A DNA stretch of 64,000 bases from Prescottella equi (lineage in GTDB: Bacteria > Actinomycetota > Actinomycetes > Mycobacteriales > Mycobacteriaceae): positions 124,001-188,000 of the forward strand of contig NZ_JAIVAH010000012.1 in assembly GCF_020171745.1 (NCBI RefSeq), in the 5' to 3' direction. Below, piece by piece: positions 25,517 through 34,254 of the stretch. The stretch's first letter is position 1. The number at the start of each line of letters is the position of its first letter. Under the pieces are notes generated by a model. It was not told the DNA's origin, did no database searches, and saw only the letters and a list, made by a program, of their open reading frames with translations. A program made the position numbers and the translations under genes.

Positions 25517-27150
25517 CGGTGACCGGACGATTCTCGACCACCCTGGACGTCGCGGTCGGCGACTTCGCAACCGACCCGCGCAGGCTCGACGGTCTGAGCG
25601 TGAGCGAGCTGGTACGGCACTGGGCGCTCACGATCGGTGACCGCCCCGCCTTCATCACCCCGGAGGCCCACATCTCGTGGGCGAGCTACGACGCCACCGC
25701 CGATCGGATCGCGTCCGCGCTGGCGGCGGTGGGCGAGGATTCCGCCGTCGCGCTGTACCTGCCCGACACCATGGTTTTCCATGCCGCGCTGTGCGCCGCG
25801 TACCGCGTCGGGCGGATCGCGGTCGGCATCGGATCACGTTCGGGTGTCAAGGAAGTGGCGCACCTGAGCACCCGCGCCGGGTGCCGGACCCTGGTCACCA
25901 CGCGATCGCTGCGCGGTCAGGACACCGCGTCTCTCGTCGCGGAGCTACGTGAGCGGACCGGCGGACCCGAGCACGTGATCTACGTCGACGACCTCGGCTC
26001 CGTCGAGGTCGAGGACGCCGACGGTAACCCGGTCGAGATCACCGACCGGCGCTTCGACGCCACCAGCCCGCGGTTCGGCGTCGACGACGTCTCGCTGCTC
26101 AACTCGACGTCCGGCACCACCGGACTGCCCAAGCTGGTCACCCAGACCGAGCGGCGCTGGATCGGTTTCTCCGAGGTGGCCGTCCGGGCCGGGAAGATCA
26201 CCGGCGACGACGTCTTCTTCGGTGCGGTGCCTGCGCCGTTCGGCTTCGGGCTGTGGACCTCGCACTTCCTGCCGGCCCTGCTCGGTGCGCCCAACGTGGT
26301 GCTCGAGCGGTTCAGTGCCGACACCATGGTCGACCTGCTCGAGCGGGAGCGCGTGACGGTATTGAACTGTGTCAGCACGCAGTTCAAGATGCTGCTGCGG
26401 TCCGAGCGGGCTCAGGCCGCCGACCTGAGCGCGCTGCGCGCGATGTTCACCGGCGGCGAGGCGGTGCCGTACTCGGAGGCGCTCGCGTTCGAGGAGCGGA
26501 CCGGGGCTGCGGTGCTGCAGTTCTACGGTTCCAACGAGACCGGGGCTGTGAGCGTCACGACCGTCGACGACGACGCGGACACCCGCCTGCGCACGTGCGG
26601 GCACGTGGTCGACGAGGCGCGGGTCCGGGTGTTCGACGACGCGGGCGCCGAGGTGCTCGGCGACGAGCGCCGAGGCCAGCCGGGCGTGAACGGCCCGCTG
26701 ATGTGCCACGGCTACTGGGACGACGACGCGGCCAACGCCGAGCTGTACACCGCCGACGGCTGGATGCTGCTCGGCGACATCGTCGAGATCGACGCGGACG
26801 GGCGCCTGAAGGTGGTGGGCCGCAAGGCCGACATCATCATCCGCGGCGGCAAGAACATCTCGGCCGTGGAGGTCGAGGAGTACGTGCGCGCCCACCCGGC
26901 GGTCACGATGGTGGCGGTGGTGGGCGTGCACGACGCCCTGTTCGGCGAGAAGGTGTGCGCCGTCGTGGTGACCGCCGACGGCACCGACCTGACCGCCGAC
27001 GACCTGTCCACGTGGCTCGCCGGCCAGGGCGTCACCCGCGAGTACATCCCCGAGCACGTCGTCACCGTCGACGAGCTCCCCCTGGCGCCCGGCGGCAAGG
27101 TCGCCAAGGGATCCGTCAAGGTACTCGCGGAGCAGCGCCTCAGCCGATGA
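25513..27150 (+). CDS. acyl-CoA synthetase / AMP-dependent ligase
   Basis: 545 residues of the ANL superfamily. The AMP-binding P-loop is LNSTSGTTGLPK, the adenine motif FYGSNETG, the hinge region LGDIVEIDADGRLKVVGRKADII, and the C-terminal catalytic Lys is in GGKVAKGSVK. It would activate a carboxylic acid imported by the adjoining transporter as its CoA thioester; I cannot tell whether the acid is aromatic, aliphatic or steroid-derived. GTG 25513 overlaps the LivF stop; GTG 25519 is an alternative. The 3' end overlaps the convergent urea carboxylase gene by 11 bp. Confidence 0.9.
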   Translation: MTVTGRFSTTLDVAVGDFATDPRRLDGLSVSELVRHWALTIGDRPAFITPEAHISWASYDATADRIASALAAVGEDSAVALYLPDTMVFHAALCAAYRVGRIAVGIGSRSGVKEVAHLSTRAGCRTLVTTRSLRGQDTASLVAELRERTGGPEHVIYVDDLGSVEVEDADGNPVEITDRRFDATSPRFGVDDVSLLNSTSGTTGLPKLVTQTERRWIGFSEVAVRAGKITGDDVFFGAVPAPFGFGLWTSHFLPALLGAPNVVLERFSADTMVDLLERERVTVLNCVSTQFKMLLRSERAQAADLSALRAMFTGGEAVPYSEALAFEERTGAAVLQFYGSNETGAVSVTTVDDDADTRLRTCGHVVDEARVRVFDDAGAEVLGDERRGQPGVNGPLMCHGYWDDDAANAELYTADGWMLLGDIVEIDADGRLKVVGRKADIIIRGGKNISAVEVEEYVRAHPAVTMVAVVGVHDALFGEKVCAVVVTADGTDLTADDLSTWLAGQGVTREYIPEHVVTVDELPLAPGGKVAKGSVKVLAEQRLSR

Positions 27151-30100
27151 CGGCCAGCGGAGTCCCGGGCGCCACCTTGGCGCCCGGCTCCGCGAGCACC
27201 TGCAGCACCGTGCCGGTGGCCGGGCACGGAACCGGCATCTCGAGCTTCATGGCCTCCAGGATCACCGCGGGATCGCCCACGGAAACCTGCTGTCCCGGTT
27301 CGAGTTCCACCCGCCACACGTTGCCGACCATGGGCGCCTCCACCACGACGGCGCCGGGCGGGACGTCCAGGTCGGCGGTCTCGGGCTCGGGTGCCGGCGC
27401 GACATCGACGCGGTCGAACTCGCCGGCCGCGTGCCACGCCTGCTTCTCGGTCTCGAACGCCGCGCCCTGCCGCTCCTCGAACTCGGCGATCGAATCCGCG
27501 TTGTCCGCGAGGAACCTCAGATGGTCGGCCAGGGCGAACGTGCCCTCGCTGACGTCGGCGTCGAAGCGTCCGGCGCGGGACTCGGCCCGTGCCTCCGCGA
27601 GCTGGTCGGGGGTGACGGGTTCCCACACGATCCGGTCGAAGAAGCGGAACAGCCACGGCTTGCCGGTCTCGAACGGCGCGCGCTGCCGGTAGCCGGACCA
27701 GATCGGCACCGTCCGCCCGATCAACTGGTAGCCGCCGGGCGACTCCATGCCGTACACGCACAGGTACTTGCCGCCGATGCCGACCGCGTCCGACGGCGTC
27801 CACGTGCGGGCCGGGTTGTACTTGGTGGTCACCAGCCGGTGCCGCGGATCGAGCGGGACCGCCAGCGGCGCGCCGAGATACACGTCGCCCAGTCCGAGTA
27901 CCAGGTACTCGGCGTCGAACACAGCCTTGCGGACGTCGTCCACACTGCCCAGCCCGTTGATCCGCCGGATGAACTCGGTGTTCGACGGCAGCCACGGCGC
28001 GGTGTCCCGCACGCCGCTGCGGTAGCGGGCCAGCGCGTCGTCGATCGACGGGTCGTCGAACGAGAGCGGCAACCGCACGGTGCGGCTCGGCACGACCAGG
28101 TCGTGCGTCGCCGGGAGCTGGCCCTCGAGTTCCTGCAGCAGCCCAAGGAGGCGGTACTGCGGCAGCACGTCCGGGTCGAAGTGCAGGTGCAACGACCGCA
28201 CGCCCGGGGTGATGTCGATCAGCCCCGAGACCTGCAGTCGCGAAAGTTCCTCCGACAGCGCGTGCACCCGCATCCGCAGCCCGAGATCCAGGGCGATCGG
28301 ACCGTACTCGACGAGGATGTTGTCGTCTCCGCCGCGCAGGTACACCACCTCGGGCCGGTCGTCGCCGGCCTCGGCCCGGCCGAGCACGCCGCCGTCTCCG
28401 CGGGAGATCCGCACGGCCGGCACGTCCTTCGCCCGCATCCGGTCTGAGCGGCGCAGCGCGTCGGCGTCGGCGTCGGGCACGGGGACGAAGCGCACGGCGT
28501 CGCCCGGGCGGATCTGCCCCATCTTCCAGCGGTGCGCGCTCACCACCGTGAGCGGGCACGCGAACCCGCCGAGGCTCGGACCGTCCGGGCCCAGCAGGAT
28601 CGGGGTGTCGCCCGAGACGTTCAGTGCGCCCACGCTGTACGGGTTGTCGTGCAGGTTCGACGGGTGCAGTCCCGCGTCGCCGCCGTCGGTGCGCGACCAC
28701 GTCGGCTTGGGTCCGTCGAGCCGGATGCCGGTGCGGTTCGCGTGACTCGCGGTGGTCCAGGTGGTCTCGTAGAACTGCGTCATGTCGGCGTCGGTGAAGT
28801 ACGACGGCGACGGCTGCGGACCCTCGGTGACCGCGAGGTGCCAGGTGTGGGTCAGTTCGGGGCGCACGTCGGCCGGGACGCTCGCCGGTTCGGCGAGCGC
28901 GTCGGTCTCGGGGAGCATGCCCAGCACGTCGCCGGTCGCGACGGCACTGCCGGTGACACCGCCGAAGCCGCCGAGCGTGAACGTCGAGGCGCTGCCGTGA
29001 AAGAGCGGGGCGTCCAGCCCGCCGCGCACCGCGAGGTAGGTGCGCAGCCCGGTGTCGGCGGGGGTGCCGATGTCGAGCACCGAGCCGGCGGCGATCGCGA
29101 TCGGTTCCCACATCGGCACCGCGAGCCCGTCGACGGTGACCGGGGCGTCGGCGCCGGTGACACAAATGATCGTCGGCGCGGAGAACTCCAGCCGCGGCCC
29201 CTGCAGCGTGCACTCGAGCCCGGGCGCCCCGACGGGATTGCCGACGGCGGTGTTGGCGAGCCGGAACGACAGGTCGTCCATCGGGCCCGACGGCGGAATC
29301 CCGACCTCCCACAGACCGATCCGGCCGGGCAGGTCCTGCACCGTCGTCATGGTGCCGGCCCGCAGGACGTCGATCCGCGGTCCGGTGGCGGGGATGTCGG
29401 CGAGCGCGGACGTCGTGTGCTCGGTGAGAGGCTGGGCGCAGATGTGCCGCAGCTGGGGGAGATTGGTCTGCACGCCGTAGAGATGCGTCTCGGCCAGCGC
29501 GTCGCCCAGCCTGGCCAGCGCCTCCTCGCGGGTGCCGCCGCGGGTGACGATCTTCGCGATCATCGGGTCGTAGTGGGCGCTCACCTCGGTGCCGGTGTCC
29601 ACCCACGTCTCGACCCGCGCGGTGGTGGGGAACTGCACCGACGTGAGGGTACCGGCGCTGGGCCGGTAGTCCTGCCCGGGATCCTCGGCGTACACCCGGG
29701 CCTCGACGGCGTGCCCGGTCAGTGCCGGGCCGGAGTCGGGCAGCCCGTCGAGCATCGACGCGTCGCCGCCGGCCAGACGCAGCATCCACGCCACCAGATC
29801 GACACCGGTCACCTCCTCGGTGACCGGATGTTCCACCTGCAGGCGGGTGTTCATCTCGAGGAACGACGCCTCGCCGCGGTCCACGTCGTACACGAACTCG
29901 ACGGTGCCGGCCGAACGATAGTTCACCGACGACGCGAGATCGCGCGAGGAGCGCAGCAGTTGCTCCACCACGTGGTCGGGCAGTCCCGGCGCGGGCGCCT
30001 CCTCCACCACCTTCTGATTGCGGCGCTGCAGCGAGCAGTCGCGGGTGCCCAGGCTCAGTGTGCGGCCCGCGCCGTCGCCGAAGACCTGCACCTCGATGTG

Positions 30101-30727
30101 CCGGGCGCGGGCGACGAAACGTTCCAGGAAGACCCCCGACGACGAGAAGTTCGCCGCCGCCATCCGCTGCACCGTGTCGTACGCGGCGCGCAGGGCCTCC
30201 GGGGTGAAGCACGCCTGCATGCCGATGCCGCCGCCACCACCGACCGCCTTGAGCATCACCGGGTAGCCGATCCGCTCGGCCTCGGCGACCGCGTCCTCCA
30301 CCGATTCGAGTAGACCGCTGCCCGGCACCAGCGGGACACCCACGGCGCGCGCCGCCTCGCGGGCGGTGTGCTTGTTGCCGAACACCCGGAGCTGATCGGG
30401 GGTGGGGCCGACGAACGCGATGCCGGCCCACTCCGCGGCCGCGGCGAATTCCTCGTTCTCCGAGAGGAATCCGTAGCCGGGGTGGATCGCCCCGGCACCG
30501 GTCGCGAGGGCCGCCTCGATGACCTTGTCGGTGCGCAGGTACGACTCCGCAGCGGGGGCGGGGCCCAACCGGACGGCGGCGTCGGCCATCTCGACGTGCG
30601 CGGCGCACGCGTCGGCGTCGGAGTACACGGAAACCGTCTTGAGACCGAGTTCGCGCGCGGATCGGATGATGCGGCAGGCGATCTCGCCGCGATTGGCGAT
30701 CAGAAGGGTGTCGAAAGCGGGAAACAC
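27140..30727 (-). CDS. uca: urea (or guanidine) carboxylase, biotin-dependent
   Basis: 1195 residues. Domains in order: biotin carboxylase (about 1-450; LLIANRGEIACRI, ATP-grasp AVGGGGGIGMQA, EMNTRLQVEHPVTE); AHS2/KipA-type carboxyltransferase half from about 465 (TVQDLPGRIGLWEVGIPPSG); AHS1/KipI-type half from about 780; and the biotinyl domain with EAMKLEM (Lys about 1161). It carboxylates urea to allophanate, or guanidine to carboxyguanidine in the related subgroup. GTG 30727 has a GAAGGAG site. The urt importer lies upstream on the same strand, 29 bp away. Allophanate hydrolase and the UAAP/CgdAB proteins are not in the window, so the substrate is unresolved. Confidence 0.9.
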   Translation of the reverse strand: MFPAFDTLLIANRGEIACRIIRSARELGLKTVSVYSDADACAAHVEMADAAVRLGPAPAAESYLRTDKVIEAALATGAGAIHPGYGFLSENEEFAAAAEWAGIAFVGPTPDQLRVFGNKHTAREAARAVGVPLVPGSGLLESVEDAVAEAERIGYPVMLKAVGGGGGIGMQACFTPEALRAAYDTVQRMAAANFSSSGVFLERFVARARHIEVQVFGDGAGRTLSLGTRDCSLQRRNQKVVEEAPAPGLPDHVVEQLLRSSRDLASSVNYRSAGTVEFVYDVDRGEASFLEMNTRLQVEHPVTEEVTGVDLVAWMLRLAGGDASMLDGLPDSGPALTGHAVEARVYAEDPGQDYRPSAGTLTSVQFPTTARVETWVDTGTEVSAHYDPMIAKIVTRGGTREEALARLGDALAETHLYGVQTNLPQLRHICAQPLTEHTTSALADIPATGPRIDVLRAGTMTTVQDLPGRIGLWEVGIPPSGPMDDLSFRLANTAVGNPVGAPGLECTLQGPRLEFSAPTIICVTGADAPVTVDGLAVPMWEPIAIAAGSVLDIGTPADTGLRTYLAVRGGLDAPLFHGSASTFTLGGFGGVTGSAVATGDVLGMLPETDALAEPASVPADVRPELTHTWHLAVTEGPQPSPSYFTDADMTQFYETTWTTASHANRTGIRLDGPKPTWSRTDGGDAGLHPSNLHDNPYSVGALNVSGDTPILLGPDGPSLGGFACPLTVVSAHRWKMGQIRPGDAVRFVPVPDADADALRRSDRMRAKDVPAVRISRGDGGVLGRAEAGDDRPEVVYLRGGDDNILVEYGPIALDLGLRMRVHALSEELSRLQVSGLIDITPGVRSLHLHFDPDVLPQYRLLGLLQELEGQLPATHDLVVPSRTVRLPLSFDDPSIDDALARYRSGVRDTAPWLPSNTEFIRRINGLGSVDDVRKAVFDAEYLVLGLGDVYLGAPLAVPLDPRHRLVTTKYNPARTWTPSDAVGIGGKYLCVYGMESPGGYQLIGRTVPIWSGYRQRAPFETGKPWLFRFFDRIVWEPVTPDQLAEARAESRAGRFDADVSEGTFALADHLRFLADNADSIAEFEERQGAAFETEKQAWHAAGEFDRVDVAPAPEPETADLDVPPGAVVVEAPMVGNVWRVELEPGQQVSVGDPAVILEAMKLEMPVPCPATGTVLQVLAEPGAKVAPGTPLAVIG

Positions 30728-30756
30728 GAAGTGGTCTCCTTCGGTGGGAGGAAGCG

Positions 30757-31449
30757 TCAGATGGCCATGGCGGAGCGCACGACGGACTCGGCGTCCGCGC
30801 CTCCGGCGCCACTCGACGTGACGCGGCCGGACTCGAGAATGTAGTAGCGCTGCGCGGACTGCAGGGCGAACCCGATGTGCTGCTCCACAAGGAGGACACC
30901 GAGGTTGCCGCGCCGGGTGAGTTCGACGATCGCGGACTCGATCTCGGCGACGACGGACGGCTGGATGCCCTCGGTCGGCTCGTCGAGGACCAGTACGCGT
31001 GGTTCGGTGATGAGGGCCCGCGCGATCGCCAGCTGCTGCCGCTGACCGCCCGACAGCAGGCCCGCGCGCCGGTCGAGCAGTGACTCGAGCGCCGGGAACA
31101 GCGCCAGCTGCTCGTCGATGAGCGCCCTGCCGCGCTTGCGGCCGTCGGCGACCACCTGCATGTTCTCGAGGCACGTCAGCTGGCCGAACGACTGCTGACC
31201 CTGCGGGACGTACGCGAGTCCGCGGGCCACGCGGGCGCTCGGCCGCAGCTTGGTGACGTCCTGGCCGTCCAGCAGGACCCTGCCCGACGTCGCCTTCGCC
31301 AGCCCGACGGCGGCCCGCAGCAGCGTCGTCTTGCCGGCGCCGTTGTGCCCCATGACCGCGGCGACGCCGTCTGCGGGGACGGTGACGGTGGCGCCGTGGA
31401 TGATCTCGGTGCGGCTGTAGCCGGTCCGGATGTCGATCAGTTCCAGCAT
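30757..31449 (-). CDS. urtE: urea-type ABC importer ATPase UrtE
   Basis: 230 residues. Walker A GHNGAGKTTLL, signature LSGGQRQQLAIARAL, Walker B VLVLDEPTEGI and the H-loop VEQHIGFAL. The sequence GYSRTEIIHGA near the start is typical of UrtE. The gene starts 3 bp after the urtD stop. The C-terminal tail is Gly/Ala-rich. Confidence 0.92.
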   Translation of the reverse strand: MLELIDIRTGYSRTEIIHGATVTVPADGVAAVMGHNGAGKTTLLRAAVGLAKATSGRVLLDGQDVTKLRPSARVARGLAYVPQGQQSFGQLTCLENMQVVADGRKRGRALIDEQLALFPALESLLDRRAGLLSGGQRQQLAIARALITEPRVLVLDEPTEGIQPSVVAEIESAIVELTRRGNLGVLLVEQHIGFALQSAQRYYILESGRVTSSGAGGADAESVVRSAMAI

Positions 31450-31452
31450 GAT

Positions 31453-32250
31453 TCAGGCCTCCTCGAGGACGTCGGCGGCGGCCGCGGTGCCGAGGTACAC
31501 CTGCTGCACCATCGGATCGGCCTGGATCTCTTCGACACTGCCGTCGGCGATGACCTTGCCGCGGGCCAGGACCGTCACGGAGGTCGCGAAGGCCCGCATG
31601 AAGTCCATGTCGTGCTCGACGACCACGACGGTGCGCTCGGCGCCGATGCGCCGCAGCAGGTTTCCGGTGTCCTCGCGTTCCTCGTGGCTCATGCCCGCCA
31701 CCGGTTCGTCGAGCAGCAGCACGTCGGCGTCCTGCACCAGCAGCATGCCGATCTCGAGCCACTGCTTCTGGCCGTGTGGCAGGATGCCGGCCTTGCAGTC
31801 CCGCAGGTCGGTCAGACCGATCGTCTCGAGGGCCTCCTCGATCTGCGGCAGGACGTTCTTGCGGCGTCGGAGCAGGGTCAGCGGGGACCGGCCGGCACCG
31901 GCCGCGATGTCGAGGTTCTGCAGCACCGTGAGGTCCTCGAACACCGACGCGGTCTGGAACGTGCGGCCTACGCCCATCCGGGCGATCTTGTGGACCTTCT
32001 GCCCCAGGAGTTCGACACCGGACTTGGTGACCGAACCGGTGGCCGGCACCAGGCCGGTGATCGCGTCGACCAGCGTGGTCTTCCCGGCGCCGTTGGGTCC
32101 GATGAGGAACCGCAGGTCGCCCTGGAAGAGCGTCAGGTCCACGCCGTCGACGGCGGTGAAGCCGTCGAACGTGACACGCAGGTCGCGGATTTCGAGGTAC
32201 TCGCTGGACATCCCGGCGTTGCCGCCGAGGGTGGGCTGGGGTTCGGTCAT
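31453..32250 (-). CDS. urtD: urea-type ABC importer ATPase UrtD
   Basis: 265 residues. Walker A GPNGAGKTTLV, Q-loop GRTFQTASVF, an unusual signature LPHGQKQWLEIGMLL that is characteristic of UrtD, Walker B LLLDEPVAGMS, and H-loop VEHDMDF. The ATG at 32250 overlaps the urtC stop (ATGA); an internal ATG about 14 codons later is a less likely start. Confidence 0.92.
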   Translation of the reverse strand: MTEPQPTLGGNAGMSSEYLEIRDLRVTFDGFTAVDGVDLTLFQGDLRFLIGPNGAGKTTLVDAITGLVPATGSVTKSGVELLGQKVHKIARMGVGRTFQTASVFEDLTVLQNLDIAAGAGRSPLTLLRRRKNVLPQIEEALETIGLTDLRDCKAGILPHGQKQWLEIGMLLVQDADVLLLDEPVAGMSHEEREDTGNLLRRIGAERTVVVVEHDMDFMRAFATSVTVLARGKVIADGSVEEIQADPMVQQVYLGTAAAADVLEEA

Positions 32251-33338
32251 CGGGCGACCTCCAGTTCGCGGGCGGATTCCGGTTCGGGCTCGGTCGGGGT
32301 GGTCCGGCGGCGACGCTTGACCACCTTGGCGAGGCCCGCGATGCCGGCCGGGAAGAATCCGATGACGACGATGAACAGCAGGCCCTGCGCGTAGGTCCAG
32401 GCCGACGGGAAGTTCTCCGAGAGGGTGGTCTGCGCCCACGCGACACCGATCGCGCCGAGCACCGGACCGAGCAGTGTGGTGCGGCCACCGATCGCCACGC
32501 CGATGAGGAACGCGATCGACGGGACGAGGCCGACATCGGCGGGAGAGATGATGCCGACGATGGGGACGAACAGTGCGCCCGCGATGCCGGCGAAGAAGGC
32601 GGCGACGGTGTAGGCGACGACCTTGATGTTCGCGGGGTCGTAGCCCAGGAACCGGACCCGCTCCTCCTGGTCGCGGACCGCGACGAGGAGCTCGCCGTAG
32701 CGCGAGTTCATCAACTGGCGGGTCGCGGCGACGACGAGGAGCAGCACCGCCCCGGCGATGAAGAAGAGCATCCGCTTGTTCGCCGGGTCGGACAGGTTGA
32801 AACCGAAGAACGTGCGGAACCGGTTGAGGCCGTTGGAGCCTCCGATCGACTGCTGGCCGATGAGCAGGATCGCGAATGCCGCGGCGAGGGCCTGCGACAG
32901 GATCGCGAAGTACGCGCCCTTGACCCGGCGCTTGAACACACCGAGCCCGAGCAGGAACGCGACGAACCCGGGGACGAGGAGGATCGCGGCGATGGTCGTG
33001 AACGGGTCGGAGAACGGGGTCCAGTAGGAGGGGAGTTCGCGGATGCCGGCGATCTGCATGAAGTCCGGCACCGCGTCCCCGCGCAGCTCCGCGTCGGCGA
33101 TCTTGAGGTGCATCGCCATGATGTAGGCGCCGAGGCCGAAGAACACGCCCTGGCCGAGGGTGAGCATTCCGCCACGGCCCCAGGCCAATCCGATGCCGAC
33201 CGCGACGATCGCGAAGCACAGGAACTTGGCCAGCAGGTTGAGCCGGAAGTCCGACAGCAGGGCCGGTGCGACGCCGAAGAGGACGATCGCGGCGACGGCG
33301 AATCCCGCCCACGCCCGGTAGCGACTGAGCACGGTCAT
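32247..33338 (-). CDS. urtC: urea-type ABC importer permease UrtC
   Basis: 363 residues with about ten hydrophobic segments. The N-terminal block AWGRGGMLTLGQGVFFGLGAY and the cytoplasmic loop VAVRDQEERVRFLGYDPANIK are typical of UrtC; the C terminus is basic. Overlaps urtB by 4 bp upstream and urtD by 4 bp downstream. Confidence 0.93.
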   Translation of the reverse strand: MTVLSRYRAWAGFAVAAIVLFGVAPALLSDFRLNLLAKFLCFAIVAVGIGLAWGRGGMLTLGQGVFFGLGAYIMAMHLKIADAELRGDAVPDFMQIAGIRELPSYWTPFSDPFTTIAAILLVPGFVAFLLGLGVFKRRVKGAYFAILSQALAAAFAILLIGQQSIGGSNGLNRFRTFFGFNLSDPANKRMLFFIAGAVLLLVVAATRQLMNSRYGELLVAVRDQEERVRFLGYDPANIKVVAYTVAAFFAGIAGALFVPIVGIISPADVGLVPSIAFLIGVAIGGRTTLLGPVLGAIGVAWAQTTLSENFPSAWTYAQGLLFIVVIGFFPAGIAGLAKVVKRRRRTTPTEPEPESARELEVAR

Positions 33339-34219
33339 GCCAGGCTCCTTGTCTTGGCGACGAACAGTCCCTGCGGGCGGACCTGCAGGAAGATGACGAT
33401 GAGCACGAACACGATCACTTTCGCGATCGACGCCGTGGTCGAGTACTCGATGAACGAGTTCAGGATGCCGAGCGCGAAGGCCGCGACCACCGCACCCGAC
33501 AGCCGGCCCAGTCCGCCGATCACGACCACGAGGAACGCGTCGATCAGGTACGACTGGCCGATGGTCGGGCTCGTCGACCCGATCAGCGTCAGAGCGACAC
33601 CGGCCACGCCGGCCAGGCCCGAGCCGATGAAGAACGTCGTCACATCGGTTCGCCGCGAGGAGATTCCGCTGGTCTCCGCGAGGTCACGGTTCTGCACGAC
33701 GGCGCGGATGCGGCGCCCCATCGACGTCTTCGCCAGGGCGAAGGACACAGCCGCGACCGCGACGATCGCGAGCACCAGGATGAAGATGCGCGTCTTCGGC
33801 ACGACGGCGCCGAGAATCTCGACGCCGCCGGTGAGCCAGGACGGCGCGACGACGTTGACGGCGGGGGCACCGAAGATGTCGCGGGCCAGCTGTTGGAGTA
33901 CCAGTCCCACACCGAAAGTCACCAGCAGGGTATCCAGCGGGCGGTGGTACATCCGGCGGATCAGGGTGGCCTCGAGCAGCACGCCCATCAGGCCGCCCAC
34001 CACGAAGCCCACCACCAGGGAGATCAGCAGTGACGCCCCGGCGCTCGAAATGACCTGCTGCACCACGTATGCGGTGTACGAGCCGGCCATGATGAATTCG
34101 CCGTGGGCCATGTTGATCACGCCCATCTGGCCGAACGTCAGCGACAGGCCCAGTGCCGCCAACAATAGGATCGACCCGATACTCAGGCCGGTGAACAGCT
34201 GCCCGATAACGACATCCAT
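33335..34219 (-). CDS. urtB: urea-type ABC importer permease UrtB
   Basis: 294 residues, eight hydrophobic segments. LTFGQMGVINMAHGEFIM at the N terminus and the loop VQNRDLAETSGISSRR are typical of UrtB. It lies 35 bp after urtA and is translationally coupled to urtC. Confidence 0.93.
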   Translation of the reverse strand: MDVVIGQLFTGLSIGSILLLAALGLSLTFGQMGVINMAHGEFIMAGSYTAYVVQQVISSAGASLLISLVVGFVVGGLMGVLLEATLIRRMYHRPLDTLLVTFGVGLVLQQLARDIFGAPAVNVVAPSWLTGGVEILGAVVPKTRIFILVLAIVAVAAVSFALAKTSMGRRIRAVVQNRDLAETSGISSRRTDVTTFFIGSGLAGVAGVALTLIGSTSPTIGQSYLIDAFLVVVIGGLGRLSGAVVAAFALGILNSFIEYSTTASIAKVIVFVLIVIFLQVRPQGLFVAKTRSLA

Positions 34220-34254
34220 CGGTGCCCGCCCTTCTACGTCGTCGTTGATGCGAG

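Noticed and set aside
27140..27150. Frameshift or assembly error at the overlap of ligase and uca genes
   Set aside because: Both C termini are complete and typical; an 11-bp convergent overlap is acceptable.
26712..30899. Very long minus-strand frame (1395 codons) across the urea carboxylase region
   Set aside because: Arg/Pro-rich translation in the shadow of uca; typical of high-GC third-position bias.
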